The notes: a model not told the origin generated them from the sequence alone. Shown: positions 52,205 to 60,463, numbered from the stretch's first letter. The stretch: 64,000 bases of DNA from Dehalococcoidia bacterium (GCA_015478665.1 JADMII010000001.1:119537-183536); one strand, 5' to 3'. A program made the numbers and translations.

Positions 52205-52334
52205 AGTTGCACAGTTGCGCGCGATTGGGCGAACACAGACCCCTCCCCCTCCGCTGTTGCGCTCCCCTCCCGCGAATATTCAAGGGGTGGGGGAGGGGGT
52301 ACTAAATGTGATTTACGAACGCAACTGTGCAACT
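52205..52334. repeat. 15-bp inverted repeats flanking a G-rich, palindromic core: candidate replication origin
   Basis: AGTTGCACAGTTGCG (52205-52219) and CGCAACTGTGCAACT (52320-52334) are exact reverse complements; each contains GTTGC twice. Between them lie pyrimidine-rich CCCCTCCCCCTCC, the palindrome GAATATTC (52274-52281) and GGGGTGGGGGAGGGGG on the plus strand. The block sits between the primase-helicase gene and the gene downstream of it. An origin is a reasonable reading; a termination or regulatory structure is the alternative. Confidence 0.5.
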
Positions 52335-52349
52335 CAACTCCTCTGCCGC

Positions 52350-54470
52350 CTACGCAACGAGTTCACGCTCGCAGCACCCGCAGTCGCAAGCATCCGCAGT
52401 CAATGAGTCAGGGTGAGGAATCACTTCCACTTCGTCGGGCAGCGGCATGCCGGGTACAAGCTGGTACGGCTGGCGGGGCAGCGCAAGATTCTCAAGGTAT
52501 CCCTTTTCCAATGCCTCCTCGACTCGGCGTGAAATGGTCGATTTATCGAGGCCGAGTGCGGCAACAAGGTCACGCTGCCGCGCCGAACCGAGACCGTCGT
52601 CCGTCAGAGCCACGACTGCCTCGACGGTCTCTCGCACTGTTCGAGAGACCTTCGTTCCAGCGTTGATGGCGAAGGAGTCGGCAACAAGCCTCCAAATCGC
52701 GGCGTAGTCAGCAACTGTCGCAACGATTCGTCCGCTCGCATCTCTTGACCGCGTTGCTTGATGAAGGACGGCATGCGCGGCGATGAGGCTCTTAATCTTG
52801 TTGAAGTCTCGGCGCATCCTGATGTCCTTGGTGGACACCCGCTCGCCGAGCGCGTGCATGAAATGGATGGCGACCTCCGTGCTGCCGTTGGCCAACCACG
52901 CCTGAAGCGCCTCCCAACGCCCGAGGTCAACCGGCTGCCGCTCGGTTGCCGAGGCGAGGATGACATTGCGGGTCTGTTCAGGAGTGTCATCTACCCAGAA
53001 GGACAGCAGTCTCGTCTCGTTCTCCGGGTGTAGCTTGACCTGCGTCGTCGTCACGAGTAGTCCTGTTGGGCCTTCCCGTTCGATGTGAAGAGGTTCCAGT
53101 CCCTTGCTCGTGCGCTGCACGGTGTCGTACTTGATTCGGCCTTCGCTGAGAAGACTGCGGATGCCGTACTCGCCGAAGTCGCCCTGTATCCCGGCAGCCT
53201 CGTAGACGACGAGCGTACGGTGCTTCAACGGTTCCTTCATGTAGATGAGGGCCTTTTCCGACATCGCAGTGACATCGTAGTACGCGTCTGACGGGAAGAA
53301 CCGACAGACTTCGCCAGAGACGTAGGACTTGCCAGCCGCTGAGACTCCCTTCACGGCTATCGACAGCGGCTGAGCGAGCACGCGGCTTGTGAGAACGAGG
53401 TACAGCAGGCGCGCGAGCTTCCCTTCTCCGACGACGCCGAGCTTCTCTAGGTCGTTCTCGAACTCATCGAGGATGCGCGGTGACTCGGCCATCTGCTTGC
53501 ACTCGCTGAACGCCGCATCGCGCCGCGCTCGGCACTCACGGCTTTCGTGCTCGCTCCAAGGCACAGCCGCGTCCAGCGCCGCTTGAAAGACCATTGAGAA
53601 GCGCCGCGCGTCCTGCAAGTACAAGTCGCTCGGGTCTGTCCAACCGGATGGATACACCAGTCGTACCCGGTCGCGGAGTGAGGACTGAGATATGGACGCT
53701 AGCAGCTCGTCTCCGCCCTCGTCTGGCTCGACGACCAAGTAGATAACCGAGATGCCGTCGAGGTTCGGAGCGTCACGCGCGTCGTCCCAGTTTCTTGCGC
53801 CGGGCACTCCAAGTGCAGGGAAGTCGTTGTACCAGAGGGTGTGAACGTCGCTCTCGCCCTCGACGAGGACGACGTACCCCAACTCTTTCATCACGTCGAG
53901 TTCCCAGAGGCCGTACAGGTGCGCCTTGTCGCCCGACTTCATTCGAAACGCACCGTCGTGCTCGACAGCCACCCTGAACCTAACCGACAGAGTCCTGAGT
54001 TCTCGGTCGAAGTATGGCATCCGCACGGCGGGCGCACCGTCGTAGGTAATCTGACTCAGTCCACAGTCTTCTTCGAGGAAATCTCTCGGAATCCGCTTGG
54101 CTTTCGCGTACGCGTCGAGCGTGCATCCTTGGCCGGTTGGGCGCTTGGCTGCACTTGCCTTACCGCTCTTTTCGGGTGTTGCTGGTCGTCGCGGGCCGCT
54201 AACGTCCTCATTGTTGTCGTCATCGTCATCGTCGGCGTCGCGCGGGAACAGGTCACGCATCTCTAATCCGAGCGCCTTGACTACATCCTCGGTCTGACAG
54301 CGAACCCAACAGTGGAGTAGTACGCGGCGGTCGTCACCCTCGGCGATGCTCAGGCTCGGGTTGTGGTCGTCGTGTGCAGGACATCGTGCCGTCCAGCCGT
54401 CTCGCGTCGGCTCAGCGTCCGGCAGTCGGGCAAGAACACGGGTTATCGGGTCGTCTGCTGATGCGGCCAC
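52350..54470 (-). CDS. primase-helicase-type replication protein
   Basis: The 706-residue protein starts with a CHC2-type zinc finger (CPAHDDHNPS...LLHCWVRC; C30, H33, C54, C58). After an acidic stretch comes a TOPRIM-like domain (YVVLVEGESDVHTLWYND about 200-217, LVVEPDEGGDE about 246-256). A P-loop ATPase follows with GVSAAGKSYVSGEV (Walker A 375-382) and RTLVVYEAAGI as Walker B. The C-terminus holds an HTH (RQRDLVAALGLDKSTISRRV). Such proteins replicate plasmids, phages and satellites. The GTG start is chosen because GGAG lies eight bases upstream. It should act at the repeats beyond its 3' end. Confidence 0.85.
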   Translation of the reverse strand: MAASADDPITRVLARLPDAEPTRDGWTARCPAHDDHNPSLSIAEGDDRRVLLHCWVRCQTEDVVKALGLEMRDLFPRDADDDDDDNNEDVSGPRRPATPEKSGKASAAKRPTGQGCTLDAYAKAKRIPRDFLEEDCGLSQITYDGAPAVRMPYFDRELRTLSVRFRVAVEHDGAFRMKSGDKAHLYGLWELDVMKELGYVVLVEGESDVHTLWYNDFPALGVPGARNWDDARDAPNLDGISVIYLVVEPDEGGDELLASISQSSLRDRVRLVYPSGWTDPSDLYLQDARRFSMVFQAALDAAVPWSEHESRECRARRDAAFSECKQMAESPRILDEFENDLEKLGVVGEGKLARLLYLVLTSRVLAQPLSIAVKGVSAAGKSYVSGEVCRFFPSDAYYDVTAMSEKALIYMKEPLKHRTLVVYEAAGIQGDFGEYGIRSLLSEGRIKYDTVQRTSKGLEPLHIEREGPTGLLVTTTQVKLHPENETRLLSFWVDDTPEQTRNVILASATERQPVDLGRWEALQAWLANGSTEVAIHFMHALGERVSTKDIRMRRDFNKIKSLIAAHAVLHQATRSRDASGRIVATVADYAAIWRLVADSFAINAGTKVSRTVRETVEAVVALTDDGLGSARQRDLVAALGLDKSTISRRVEEALEKGYLENLALPRQPYQLVPGMPLPDEVEVIPHPDSLTADACDCGCCERELVA

Positions 54471-54605
54471 TTGGCGGCTCCTCTCACGACAATCGACCAC
54501 AGGGGCAGGAGGGCGCCCGTGGATAACTCCTTACGGAAGTATCGGCACAGCGTCAGGAGCGTTGAAGCGGGGCGGGCGGAAGGTACGCGAGGGGATAGCC
54601 GGAGG

Positions 54606-55073
54606 CTACCGATGCCCATCTCGCGCCATCTGCCTCCACAGCTTCGCGAGCGCGTCTGCGTGCTGGAGGAGTTCGCTCTTGCCCTTCGCCTTCGGCTTCT
54701 CCGGCTCCGGCAACCCTTCGAACAGGTGCGCCCAGCGCGGGTCACTCCGGTGCCTCGGGTTCAGGAAGAGGTCGCGCGGGCCGTAGCGCCTGTACCGCTT
54801 CTGTGCGCCGGGTCGCGGGAGCTTCGCGAACTCAGACCGTGGCACTGCTTCGAGGTGTGACGGGAGGATGCAGCTACGAAGTCCGCAGGTAGCTCGGACG
54901 ACATGGTTGTCCGGTAGGGGGCCGAAGTTGGCTTCGTACATATAGCGGCGCGCTCGGACGACTTTGCGTCCACTGCGGATGACGGGCGCGCCATCTCGGT
55001 CTAGGGCTCCCTGCCACAGCAGGTGGTCGCCTTCGCGCTTTGTGTGCGCCAGCAGATTGAGTAGAACAGACAT
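54606..55073 (-). CDS. HNH-like small protein (155 aa), paralogue 1
   Basis: It starts MSVLLNLLAHTKREGDHLLW and contains QGALDRDGAP, RARRYMYEANFGPLPDNHVV and CGLRSCILPSHLEAVPRSE, the shape of a His-Me/HNH finger nuclease (hCdxxxCvnpxHLxxxt). The second active-site His of HNH is not certain. The C-terminal 40 residues are basic. GGAGGTCACC precedes the ATG. A smaller relative lies next upstream. Together they resemble homing-type or phage-borne nucleases. Confidence 0.6.
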   Translation of the reverse strand: MSVLLNLLAHTKREGDHLLWQGALDRDGAPVIRSGRKVVRARRYMYEANFGPLPDNHVVRATCGLRSCILPSHLEAVPRSEFAKLPRPGAQKRYRRYGPRDLFLNPRHRSDPRWAHLFEGLPEPEKPKAKGKSELLQHADALAKLWRQMARDGHR

Positions 55074-55254
55074 GGTGACCTCCAACGGACGCGCCGTCCC
55101 GAACCGCGCGATGTCGCGGAAGCGGGCACGCACAGCGAGTGCAAGCGTCGGGGCGAATTGCGCCGACATCCGAGACTACTGAGCCATTAACCGACGAAGA
55201 CGCGCCGGGGCAACGACGGAGACAGCGACCTAGCGAACTCGCTCTAGCGGGTAA

Positions 55255-55563
55255 CTAAACGACGGCCACCCCGCTCCGCCTGCGGCGTCGCGGCATTCCG
55301 CGCCGGAGCCACTTCGGGATGGCGAGGAGATGGGCGGCGGCTACACAGGCACGGTGGCCGCAGAGGCGGAACACGTCCCAGTCCGGGTTGAGGGGCGTGT
55401 CCTTGAACAGTGCGTACGAAACGCGAGCCGCTCTCCGGGTCTTGCCGTCTACGGAGAACAGGCCATAGCCGTCTCCATCAACACTGCCGCACCACAGGAG
55501 ATGGTCTCCCTCGGCTTTCGTGTGCGACAAGAATCGTTGTTGTTCTCGTGGCAGTTCGGTCAT
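55255..55563 (-). CDS. HNH-like small protein (102 aa), paralogue 2
   Basis: It starts MTELPREQQRFLSHTKAEGD and has HLLWCGSVDGDGYGLFSVDG, RAARVSYALFKD and LCGHRACVAAAHLLAIPKWL, clearly related to the downstream gene (HTK-EGDHLLW-G--D-DG shared). It ends in an arginine-rich tail (MPRRRRRS). GGAGCACATC precedes the ATG. Possibly it binds or cuts DNA. Confidence 0.6.
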   Translation of the reverse strand: MTELPREQQRFLSHTKAEGDHLLWCGSVDGDGYGLFSVDGKTRRAARVSYALFKDTPLNPDWDVFRLCGHRACVAAAHLLAIPKWLRRGMPRRRRRSGVAVV

Positions 55564-55626
55564 GATGTGCTCCGGGCGCAAAGAACCGCGCTCGGTGGCG
55601 CGGTCTCTTCTTCTCTCTCGGTCTTC

Positions 55627-55632
55627 ATTATA
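55627..55632 (-). promoter_or_regulatory. perfect TATAAT -10 box before the HNH-like genes
   Basis: TGTTATAAT on the minus strand is an extended consensus -10, 64 bases before the ATG of the 102-residue gene. The AT-rich CATAATTCGTATG next to it is a near-palindrome and may be an operator. Confidence 0.55.
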
Positions 55633-55737
55633 ACACATAATTCGTATGTTGTCCATTCGAAACCCGGCAGTCATAGACCGAGACACGACACCGCACGTTT
55701 CTCCCGCCATCCACTCGCCGATACACTGCGCATCGCC

Positions 55738-57066
55738 ATGCGGGACACCCACTCGGCACTCAAGAGCGAGCGGATTGCGACGAGCAACAAGGGCTCCGTG
55801 TCTTGCACGCTCGTTCGACAACAGTGGGGCAAGGACGACTCCGCGTCTAGCCTGCACATCGTGCCGCATACGTTCACCTCATACGGCATTCAGGTTACAG
55901 ATTACCTAGTCCACCTCGGGTTCCACCGTGCGCCCTGCCCCGTTAGCGTCGGGGGGTGTTTCAGCCGCTTCGTCGAAGACTCGCTCGACCTCGAAGCGTT
56001 TAACACCGCGCTCGCGGCCTCGTACCAGTCCTTGAAGTCGGCTGAGCAGGCCCTCAACAATTGCGGGTTCCAGCTTGAGCAGACTGAGGGCTGGGGCTTC
56101 TTTTCCGGCCAGCCCAGTCAGCGCGTTGCTCTCTCTCGGTCGAGCGAGGGAGGTGACGGGCACACGGCGGGACAGTCCGAACGCATGAAGGAGACTGTGG
56201 ACGACGACTTCCTCTATGTCCTGACGTGGCTGAACGGCGGCCCGAAGGGATGGACAACGCACTATCGGACTACCACCGGCGAGTTCTCACCGGAAATCGT
56301 AGGCGCGTTCCGATTCCTTGGCCTCAAGCAGTTCGATACTTGCCCCGAGTTCGACTTCGAGCAGTGCTTCTGGCGGTTCTTTCCGTTCTCGGTTTCTCGC
56401 GCAGATGACTTCTTTAACAGCAGCGCTGAGTACGCCGGACGCTACTATGACGCGCACGCGACACACTTCGCTTCTGGAGTCGAACTCCTCCTATCAGCGA
56501 ACGCGCAGATGGAGCCGTTCGGAATGGCGTTCATCGAGTTCGATGACAGCCCCGAACGCCGACGTGCGCAGGAGCTAGCGGTGCGCACGGTCAAGCCGTC
56601 GCGCGGCGAGCACCGTACGGCTTCAGTACGTGGAAGCACGGGTGCGGTGCTCGAAGAAGAGTTCGACGTTGCTATCTCCTTTGCAGGCTCAGAGCGAGAG
56701 CTAGCCAGAACACTAGCAAAGGCCGTTCGTGATGCGGGCTTCACCGTCTTCTACGATGACTTCTACAAGACGGCGCTCTGGGGCAAGAACCTCGCCGACC
56801 TCTTCGAGGACATCTACGGCCGACGGTCGAAGCGTTGCGTCATCTTAGTCTCGCGGGAGTATGGCGCCCGGATGTGGACGAACCATGAACGACAGAGTGC
56901 TCAGGCGCACGCTATCGAGTTGAAGGGCGGCGAGTACCTGCTGCCCATCGCGGTGGATGCAACGCGGCTGACGGGGATGCCGAGCACGGTGGGGTACGTC
57001 TCGTTAGACGAGACCTCGATACAGGATGTCGCGGAGATGCTCATCGCAAAGTTGCGAGCGCTCTAG
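55738..57066 (+). CDS. TIR-domain protein with an unrecognised N-terminal domain
   Basis: The 442-residue protein has a C-terminal TIR domain at about 308-442: EFDVAISFAGSERELARTLA, FTVFYDDFYKTALWGKNLAD, KRCVILVSREYGARMWTNHE, RQSAQAHAIELKGGEYLLPI. The conserved catalytic Glu of NAD-cleaving TIRs corresponds to Glu384 in WTNHERQS. The N-terminal 300 residues (DFLYVLTWLNGGPKGWTTHY; FDTCPEFDFEQCFWRFFPFS) match nothing that I know and should be the sensor or recruitment part. Bacterial TIR proteins commonly deplete NAD during phage infection, which is the inferred role here. TACACT lies ten bases before the ATG. Confidence 0.8.
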   Translation: MRDTHSALKSERIATSNKGSVSCTLVRQQWGKDDSASSLHIVPHTFTSYGIQVTDYLVHLGFHRAPCPVSVGGCFSRFVEDSLDLEAFNTALAASYQSLKSAEQALNNCGFQLEQTEGWGFFSGQPSQRVALSRSSEGGDGHTAGQSERMKETVDDDFLYVLTWLNGGPKGWTTHYRTTTGEFSPEIVGAFRFLGLKQFDTCPEFDFEQCFWRFFPFSVSRADDFFNSSAEYAGRYYDAHATHFASGVELLLSANAQMEPFGMAFIEFDDSPERRRAQELAVRTVKPSRGEHRTASVRGSTGAVLEEEFDVAISFAGSERELARTLAKAVRDAGFTVFYDDFYKTALWGKNLADLFEDIYGRRSKRCVILVSREYGARMWTNHERQSAQAHAIELKGGEYLLPIAVDATRLTGMPSTVGYVSLDETSIQDVAEMLIAKLRAL

Positions 57067-57115
57067 CTGCGCGTACAAGCGCTGGCTGCTCGGCCTCAGC
57101 ACGATTCGCCAATGT

Positions 57116-57697
57116 TCACTGCGGCGGCCAAGCCTGACCGATGTCCACATTGGTTCCGACCGGCACACGCGCCGTGTAGGTGCTGCCACTCGGCGTGCGG
57201 ACAGTGAGTTCCTCCGCGTACTGCTGACCGCAGACGTAGACACAGCCAGCGGGCGGAGTACAGCCGCTCACGCAGACGCGAGCCGCGCCGACGACCACGT
57301 CGCGTACTGGTGCATTCGAGGCTGCTGTCTGATGCGCGCTACTACTCGTCGCCCCGCCGCCCATTGAGACGACAGCGGCGACGAAGATTGCGGCGACGAC
57401 GGCGTCGAGCCCGAACCCGAACCACGACCCGAAGAGCCAGTCCTTTCGGCGCGGGTTGTCGCGCTGGAACAGAAAGAACCCGAGGACGCCGAAGCCGCCA
57501 AGCACACATCCCATCAGCGCACCGAGCACCACGTCCTTTGCGCTCCGCCCGTGCGCGGCGCTGTCCGTGGCTGTTGCGAGTACCACGCCGGACGCGCGCA
57601 ACCCGGGTTCTGTATCGGGATACGCCGAGCCGCACGCCGGGCAGAACCGCGTCTCACTGTCGGTACGTCGGGTGCCGCATGTCGAACAGAAGTTCAT
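57116..57697 (-). CDS. zinc-ribbon membrane protein, 193 aa
   Basis: A zinc ribbon opens the protein (FCSTCGTRRTDSETRFCPACGSA, residues 3-25). A linker and two membrane helices follow (VVLGALMGCVLGGFGVLGFFLF; GFGLDAVVAAIFVAAVVSMGG). The C-terminal part lies outside the membrane, with VCVSGCTPPAGCVYVCGQQY and LTVRTPSGSTYTARVPVG. The ribbon would be cytoplasmic. GAGAGG precedes the ATG. No function is known; the layout (ribbon, two helices, exported tail) is common in uncharacterised envelope proteins. It shares a promoter region with the divergent XRE regulator. Confidence 0.65.
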   Translation of the reverse strand: MNFCSTCGTRRTDSETRFCPACGSAYPDTEPGLRASGVVLATATDSAAHGRSAKDVVLGALMGCVLGGFGVLGFFLFQRDNPRRKDWLFGSWFGFGLDAVVAAIFVAAVVSMGGGATSSSAHQTAASNAPVRDVVVGAARVCVSGCTPPAGCVYVCGQQYAEELTVRTPSGSTYTARVPVGTNVDIGQAWPPQ

Positions 57698-57751
57698 CCG
57701 CGCCTCTCGTGATGGCTATCCCTTCAAGTATCGACACCTCGCATACCATCC

Positions 57752-57770
57752 TTAACCCATTTTGGGATAA
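57752..57770. promoter_or_regulatory. 19-bp near-palindrome, putative XRE operator
   Basis: TTAACCCATTTTGGGATAA is an inverted repeat with one mismatch (half-sites TTAACCCA and TGGGATAA). It lies in the 132-bp gap between the divergent zinc-ribbon and XRE genes, and is AT-rich for the region. Binding by the XRE protein is inferred from position. Confidence 0.45.
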
Positions 57771-57829
57771 CCCGAGACCGGTTCGCATCCTGTCCGCATG
57801 CCGCGTTCAGCCGCCTCTCGCCGTCAACC

Positions 57830-58078
57830 GTGACGCGCTCCGTCTTCAGTCCCGACTACCGGCGCTTCCGCGAGCTTCTAGTGGAGGCACGGCGTAGAGC
57901 GGGCCTCACGCAGGCGGAGCTTGCTCTCGCACTCAAGCGCCCGCAGTCGTACGTCTCCAAGTACGAGCGCGGCGAGCGGCGTATCGACGTGGTGGAGTTG
58001 CTCGACATCGCCTCAGCGTTGCATGCCGACCCGTGCGACCTGCTGCGGCGTCTTCAGAGGCGGCGCAAGACCGCCTGA
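57830..58078 (+). CDS. XRE-family HTH regulator
   Basis: The 82-residue protein is a single Cro/C1-type HTH: FRELLVEARRRAGLTQAELA, LALKRPQSYVSKYERGERRI and DVVELLDIASALHADPCDLL. It is a stand-alone DNA-binding domain, of the kind that controls element genes or toxin-antitoxin and restriction modules. It starts with GTG without a clear ribosome-binding site. The near-palindrome 60 bases upstream is a likely target. Confidence 0.85.
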   Translation: MTRSVFSPDYRRFRELLVEARRRAGLTQAELALALKRPQSYVSKYERGERRIDVVELLDIASALHADPCDLLRRLQRRRKTA

Positions 58079-58085
58079 AGGCAAT

Positions 58086-58532
58086 TCAACCTGATGGATG
58101 CCGGATGGCATAGATGCGCGTCGGCTCGATTTCGACCGTCACCATCCTGCCTTCTGACAGTTCGGACGCATCATCGCCGACGACCCGTGCCTGCCCGTAC
58201 ACGATGGCAGCGTGATAGGTGTCATCGAAGGCCGTGATGACACATGCCGCGCGCTCCCGGTGGTCGCGAAGCCGACGGGAGTTCGGGAACGTCGCAACGT
58301 AGAACTTGCCGTCCCGCAGGCGAACGTCTACGGGAACGGCGTGCGGAAGGCCGCGAGCAGAAGCGGTCGAGATGACAGCCAAGCGCTCTGTTCCCCAGAA
58401 CTCAACAAACTCACGGGCGTTCATCGTCCAGCCCGGCGCAACGAAGTTACGGCGTATGGCGGCACCGGCGACCCGGACGGAGTCGTCGATGAGCCACTGG
58501 AGATGCGCGAGGGTGCGAGGAGACTCGTCCAT
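58086..58532 (-). CDS. pyridoxamine-5'-phosphate-oxidase-like (split-barrel flavin) protein
   Basis: The 148-residue protein has the FMN-binding split barrel: MNAREFVEFWGTERLAVIST, GLPHAVPVDVRLRDGKFYVA, NSRRLRDHRERAACVITAFD and YGQARVVGDD. Members bind FMN, F420 or haem and reduce various substrates. The cofactor cannot be told from sequence alone. The N-terminal 35 residues are extra and helical. It is convergent with the XRE gene (seven bases apart) and follows a small membrane-protein gene on the same strand. Confidence 0.75.
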   Translation of the reverse strand: MDESPRTLAHLQWLIDDSVRVAGAAIRRNFVAPGWTMNAREFVEFWGTERLAVISTASARGLPHAVPVDVRLRDGKFYVATFPNSRRLRDHRERAACVITAFDDTYHAAIVYGQARVVGDDASELSEGRMVTVEIEPTRIYAIRHPSG

Positions 58533-58542
58533 TTCGTAGACG

Positions 58543-58740
58543 CTACCTGTTCAGCAGCACGATGACGACCGCCGACACGACAAAGACAACGATGGCAAAC
58601 AACAGCCGCCGATTGCTGTTACTCCGCAGCCATGTCTCGTCCTCGCGTTCGCGTCGCGGTTGCCAACCAGAGCGGAGGGCGACCAAGAGTGCCACAGCCG
58701 CGAGCAGAATGACGAAAGACGACGTGGCCAGATAGTTCAC
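58543..58740 (-). CDS. small two-helix membrane protein, 65 aa
   Basis: It starts (V)NYLATSSFVILLAAVALLVA and ends LLFAIVVFVVSAVVIVLLNR, two membrane helices separated by a charged loop (WQPRREREDETWLRSNSNRR). Its GTG start overlaps the stop of the upstream lipoprotein gene (GTGA), so the two are translationally coupled. No family recognised. Confidence 0.6.
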   Translation of the reverse strand: MNYLATSSFVILLAAVALLVALRSGWQPRREREDETWLRSNSNRRLLFAIVVFVVSAVVIVLLNR

Positions 58741-59438
58741 GGCGGGTCGTACCGAAGTGGCCCGAGCAGCACGCGCTCGAACAGCCCCGTGCGGCAGTCG
58801 ATGGCCGTCTTTCCGCCGCCGAATACCGCGTCCTTGCCGCGCTCCCGTAACGCCGCGCCGGTGCCGCGCCATAGTACCGGGCCGATGGCGACGGCCTCAT
58901 GGTCGGGTTGTCCAGCCGCCAGTTCGGTACTTACGCTGCCCGCGAGCCGTGCGCTAAACACGAGATGCACGTCCGCGAACTGTGCCATGATGCGCGGAAG
59001 TCCGGCGTGCGTCTGCACATTGATGTCTGATGCTTCAGCCGTGGCGTTGTCCGCACTCGCGCGCAACAGGATGTCGGGCTGCACCTCGAAGTCCCAGCCA
59101 CTGTCACCTGCGGGTAGGAGCGCCTCGACCTTCCGAACGTCACCGTCGTTCAGTGCGGCGAACAACTGGTTCACGCGCACGATGCCGAACGCCTCATTGC
59201 ATCCGAGAGCTTCAGGCGTGGCATCGCTCGGCTCGGTGATGGGCGGAGGTCGTTGCCCGTTATCGATGCGGGCGATGGCTCCGGCGATGCTCGTCGCTTC
59301 CGTGTCAGTCGGCGAAGACGACGGGGTGAACGAGGTCGCGGTAGCCGATGGCGTGGAGGAGTGGGAGCCGCCACGACAGGCCATCGCCGCGACTGCCAGC
59401 ATGAGCGCCAACAGCAGAGACGGCATACGTCTGCTCAT
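58737..59438 (-). CDS. lipoprotein of unknown function, 233 aa
   Basis: The signal MSRRMPSLLLALMLAVAAMAC gives lipid attachment at Cys21. After a Ser/Thr/Pro linker the globular part starts about residue 60 and contains CNEAFGIVRVNQLFAALNDG, DVRKVEALLPAGDSGWDFEV and FADVHLVFSARLAG. The LFAALNDGD...EALLP pattern recalls NTF2-like domains. Its start overlaps the hydrolase stop (ATGA) and its stop overlaps the next start. It is the middle gene of a three-gene operon. Confidence 0.6.
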   Translation of the reverse strand: MSRRMPSLLLALMLAVAAMACRGGSHSSTPSATATSFTPSSSPTDTEATSIAGAIARIDNGQRPPPITEPSDATPEALGCNEAFGIVRVNQLFAALNDGDVRKVEALLPAGDSGWDFEVQPDILLRASADNATAEASDINVQTHAGLPRIMAQFADVHLVFSARLAGSVSTELAAGQPDHEAVAIGPVLWRGTGAALRERGKDAVFGGGKTAIDCRTGLFERVLLGPLRYDPP

Positions 59439-60406
59439 TGGCGTGCGCGTGCTTCATCCACGACCTGCTTGACGGACTTCGTGACCAACTCTGGCTCCTC
59501 CAAGTGAATGAGATGACCGGCTCGCGCGGCGACGATATGCGAGGCGTTCGAGGACAACCGCGTCAAGTCCCGCTGAAGCCGATGCCATCCCGCGTACACC
59601 TCGTCGGTTAGGTCGGGAGTCCGGCTGGCTGTCAGCACGATGAGGGGCATGTCGCCAAACGTTCCTGCGCGACTCGCGGCAACCGCCCACTCCGGCAACT
59701 GCCTCATTTCCCCGTACACCCAGTCATACGCTGTTCCTCTCATACCGAGTGCCCGCGCCTGTGCGACCAGCGAAGGCGGAACCGGTGATGTCCAGCCGCC
59801 ATTGATTGCACGGAGCACGCCAAGTCGCGCAAGCAGCGGCGACGCGCGCAAGCGCAGCGCGCCGACTTCAGCCTGAACACGTCGTCGCAGTGGCTGCGTG
59901 GCTTCGAGCACCGCGTCCTGCCCTTCGCAAGATGCGTCAACGAGCACCATGCCAACAACTTCGTCGCGGAAGCGCTCAGCAAACACGCGCGCGAGGAGGC
60001 CACCGGCTGAGTGTCCCACCAGCACGTACGGCGGGGCGGCACCTGTCGCGCGGAGGAGCGTGTGTGTCTCACCTACGACGCGGTGACTCAACCGAGGCGA
60101 TGCAGCCGCTTGGCTCCAGCCGATGCCCGCGCGGTCATAACTACACGTGGCGGTGAACTTCGCGACCTCCGGCTGCACGAGGCACCAGTCGAGCGAAGGG
60201 CAGCCGAGGCCGGACTCGAAGATGACAGTTGGTGAGCCGGTTCCGGCGATGTGCGCATGCAGTCTGTGCCCGCCAACATCTACAAGGCTGCCCGGCGGCG
60301 GGAAACGCTTGCGTTCTCGTCGCTCGCACAACGCCTGCCACAACGCGGCGCAGCCCGCGATGGCGAGAGTCATAGCCAACAACTTTCGTACGTATTGAAG
60401 CGACAT
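59435..60406 (-). CDS. alpha/beta hydrolase
   Basis: The 323-residue protein has an N-terminal hydrophobic helix (LLAMTLAIAGCAALWQALC) that should anchor it, then an alpha/beta-hydrolase: GTGSPTVIFESGLGCPSLDW, CSYDRAGIGWS, the nucleophile motif VLVGHSAGGLLARVFAERF, a lid region, MPLIVLTASRTPDL and the catalytic His in AGHLIHLEEPELV. It is the first gene of an operon with a lipoprotein and a small membrane protein, linked by four-base overlaps. The substrate is unknown. Confidence 0.82.
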   Translation of the reverse strand: MSLQYVRKLLAMTLAIAGCAALWQALCERRERKRFPPPGSLVDVGGHRLHAHIAGTGSPTVIFESGLGCPSLDWCLVQPEVAKFTATCSYDRAGIGWSQAAASPRLSHRVVGETHTLLRATGAAPPYVLVGHSAGGLLARVFAERFRDEVVGMVLVDASCEGQDAVLEATQPLRRRVQAEVGALRLRASPLLARLGVLRAINGGWTSPVPPSLVAQARALGMRGTAYDWVYGEMRQLPEWAVAASRAGTFGDMPLIVLTASRTPDLTDEVYAGWHRLQRDLTRLSSNASHIVAARAGHLIHLEEPELVTKSVKQVVDEARARQ

Positions 60407-60463
60407 CGCTGGTACAGGATACCGGCGGACGCACCGTACGCCGGAACTCGACGACGCCCCGGT

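Noticed and set aside
52262..52305. C-rich/G-rich hairpin as an intrinsic terminator for the primase-helicase gene
   Set aside because: A stem can form, but there is no T-run on either strand, so an origin or regulatory structure is preferred.
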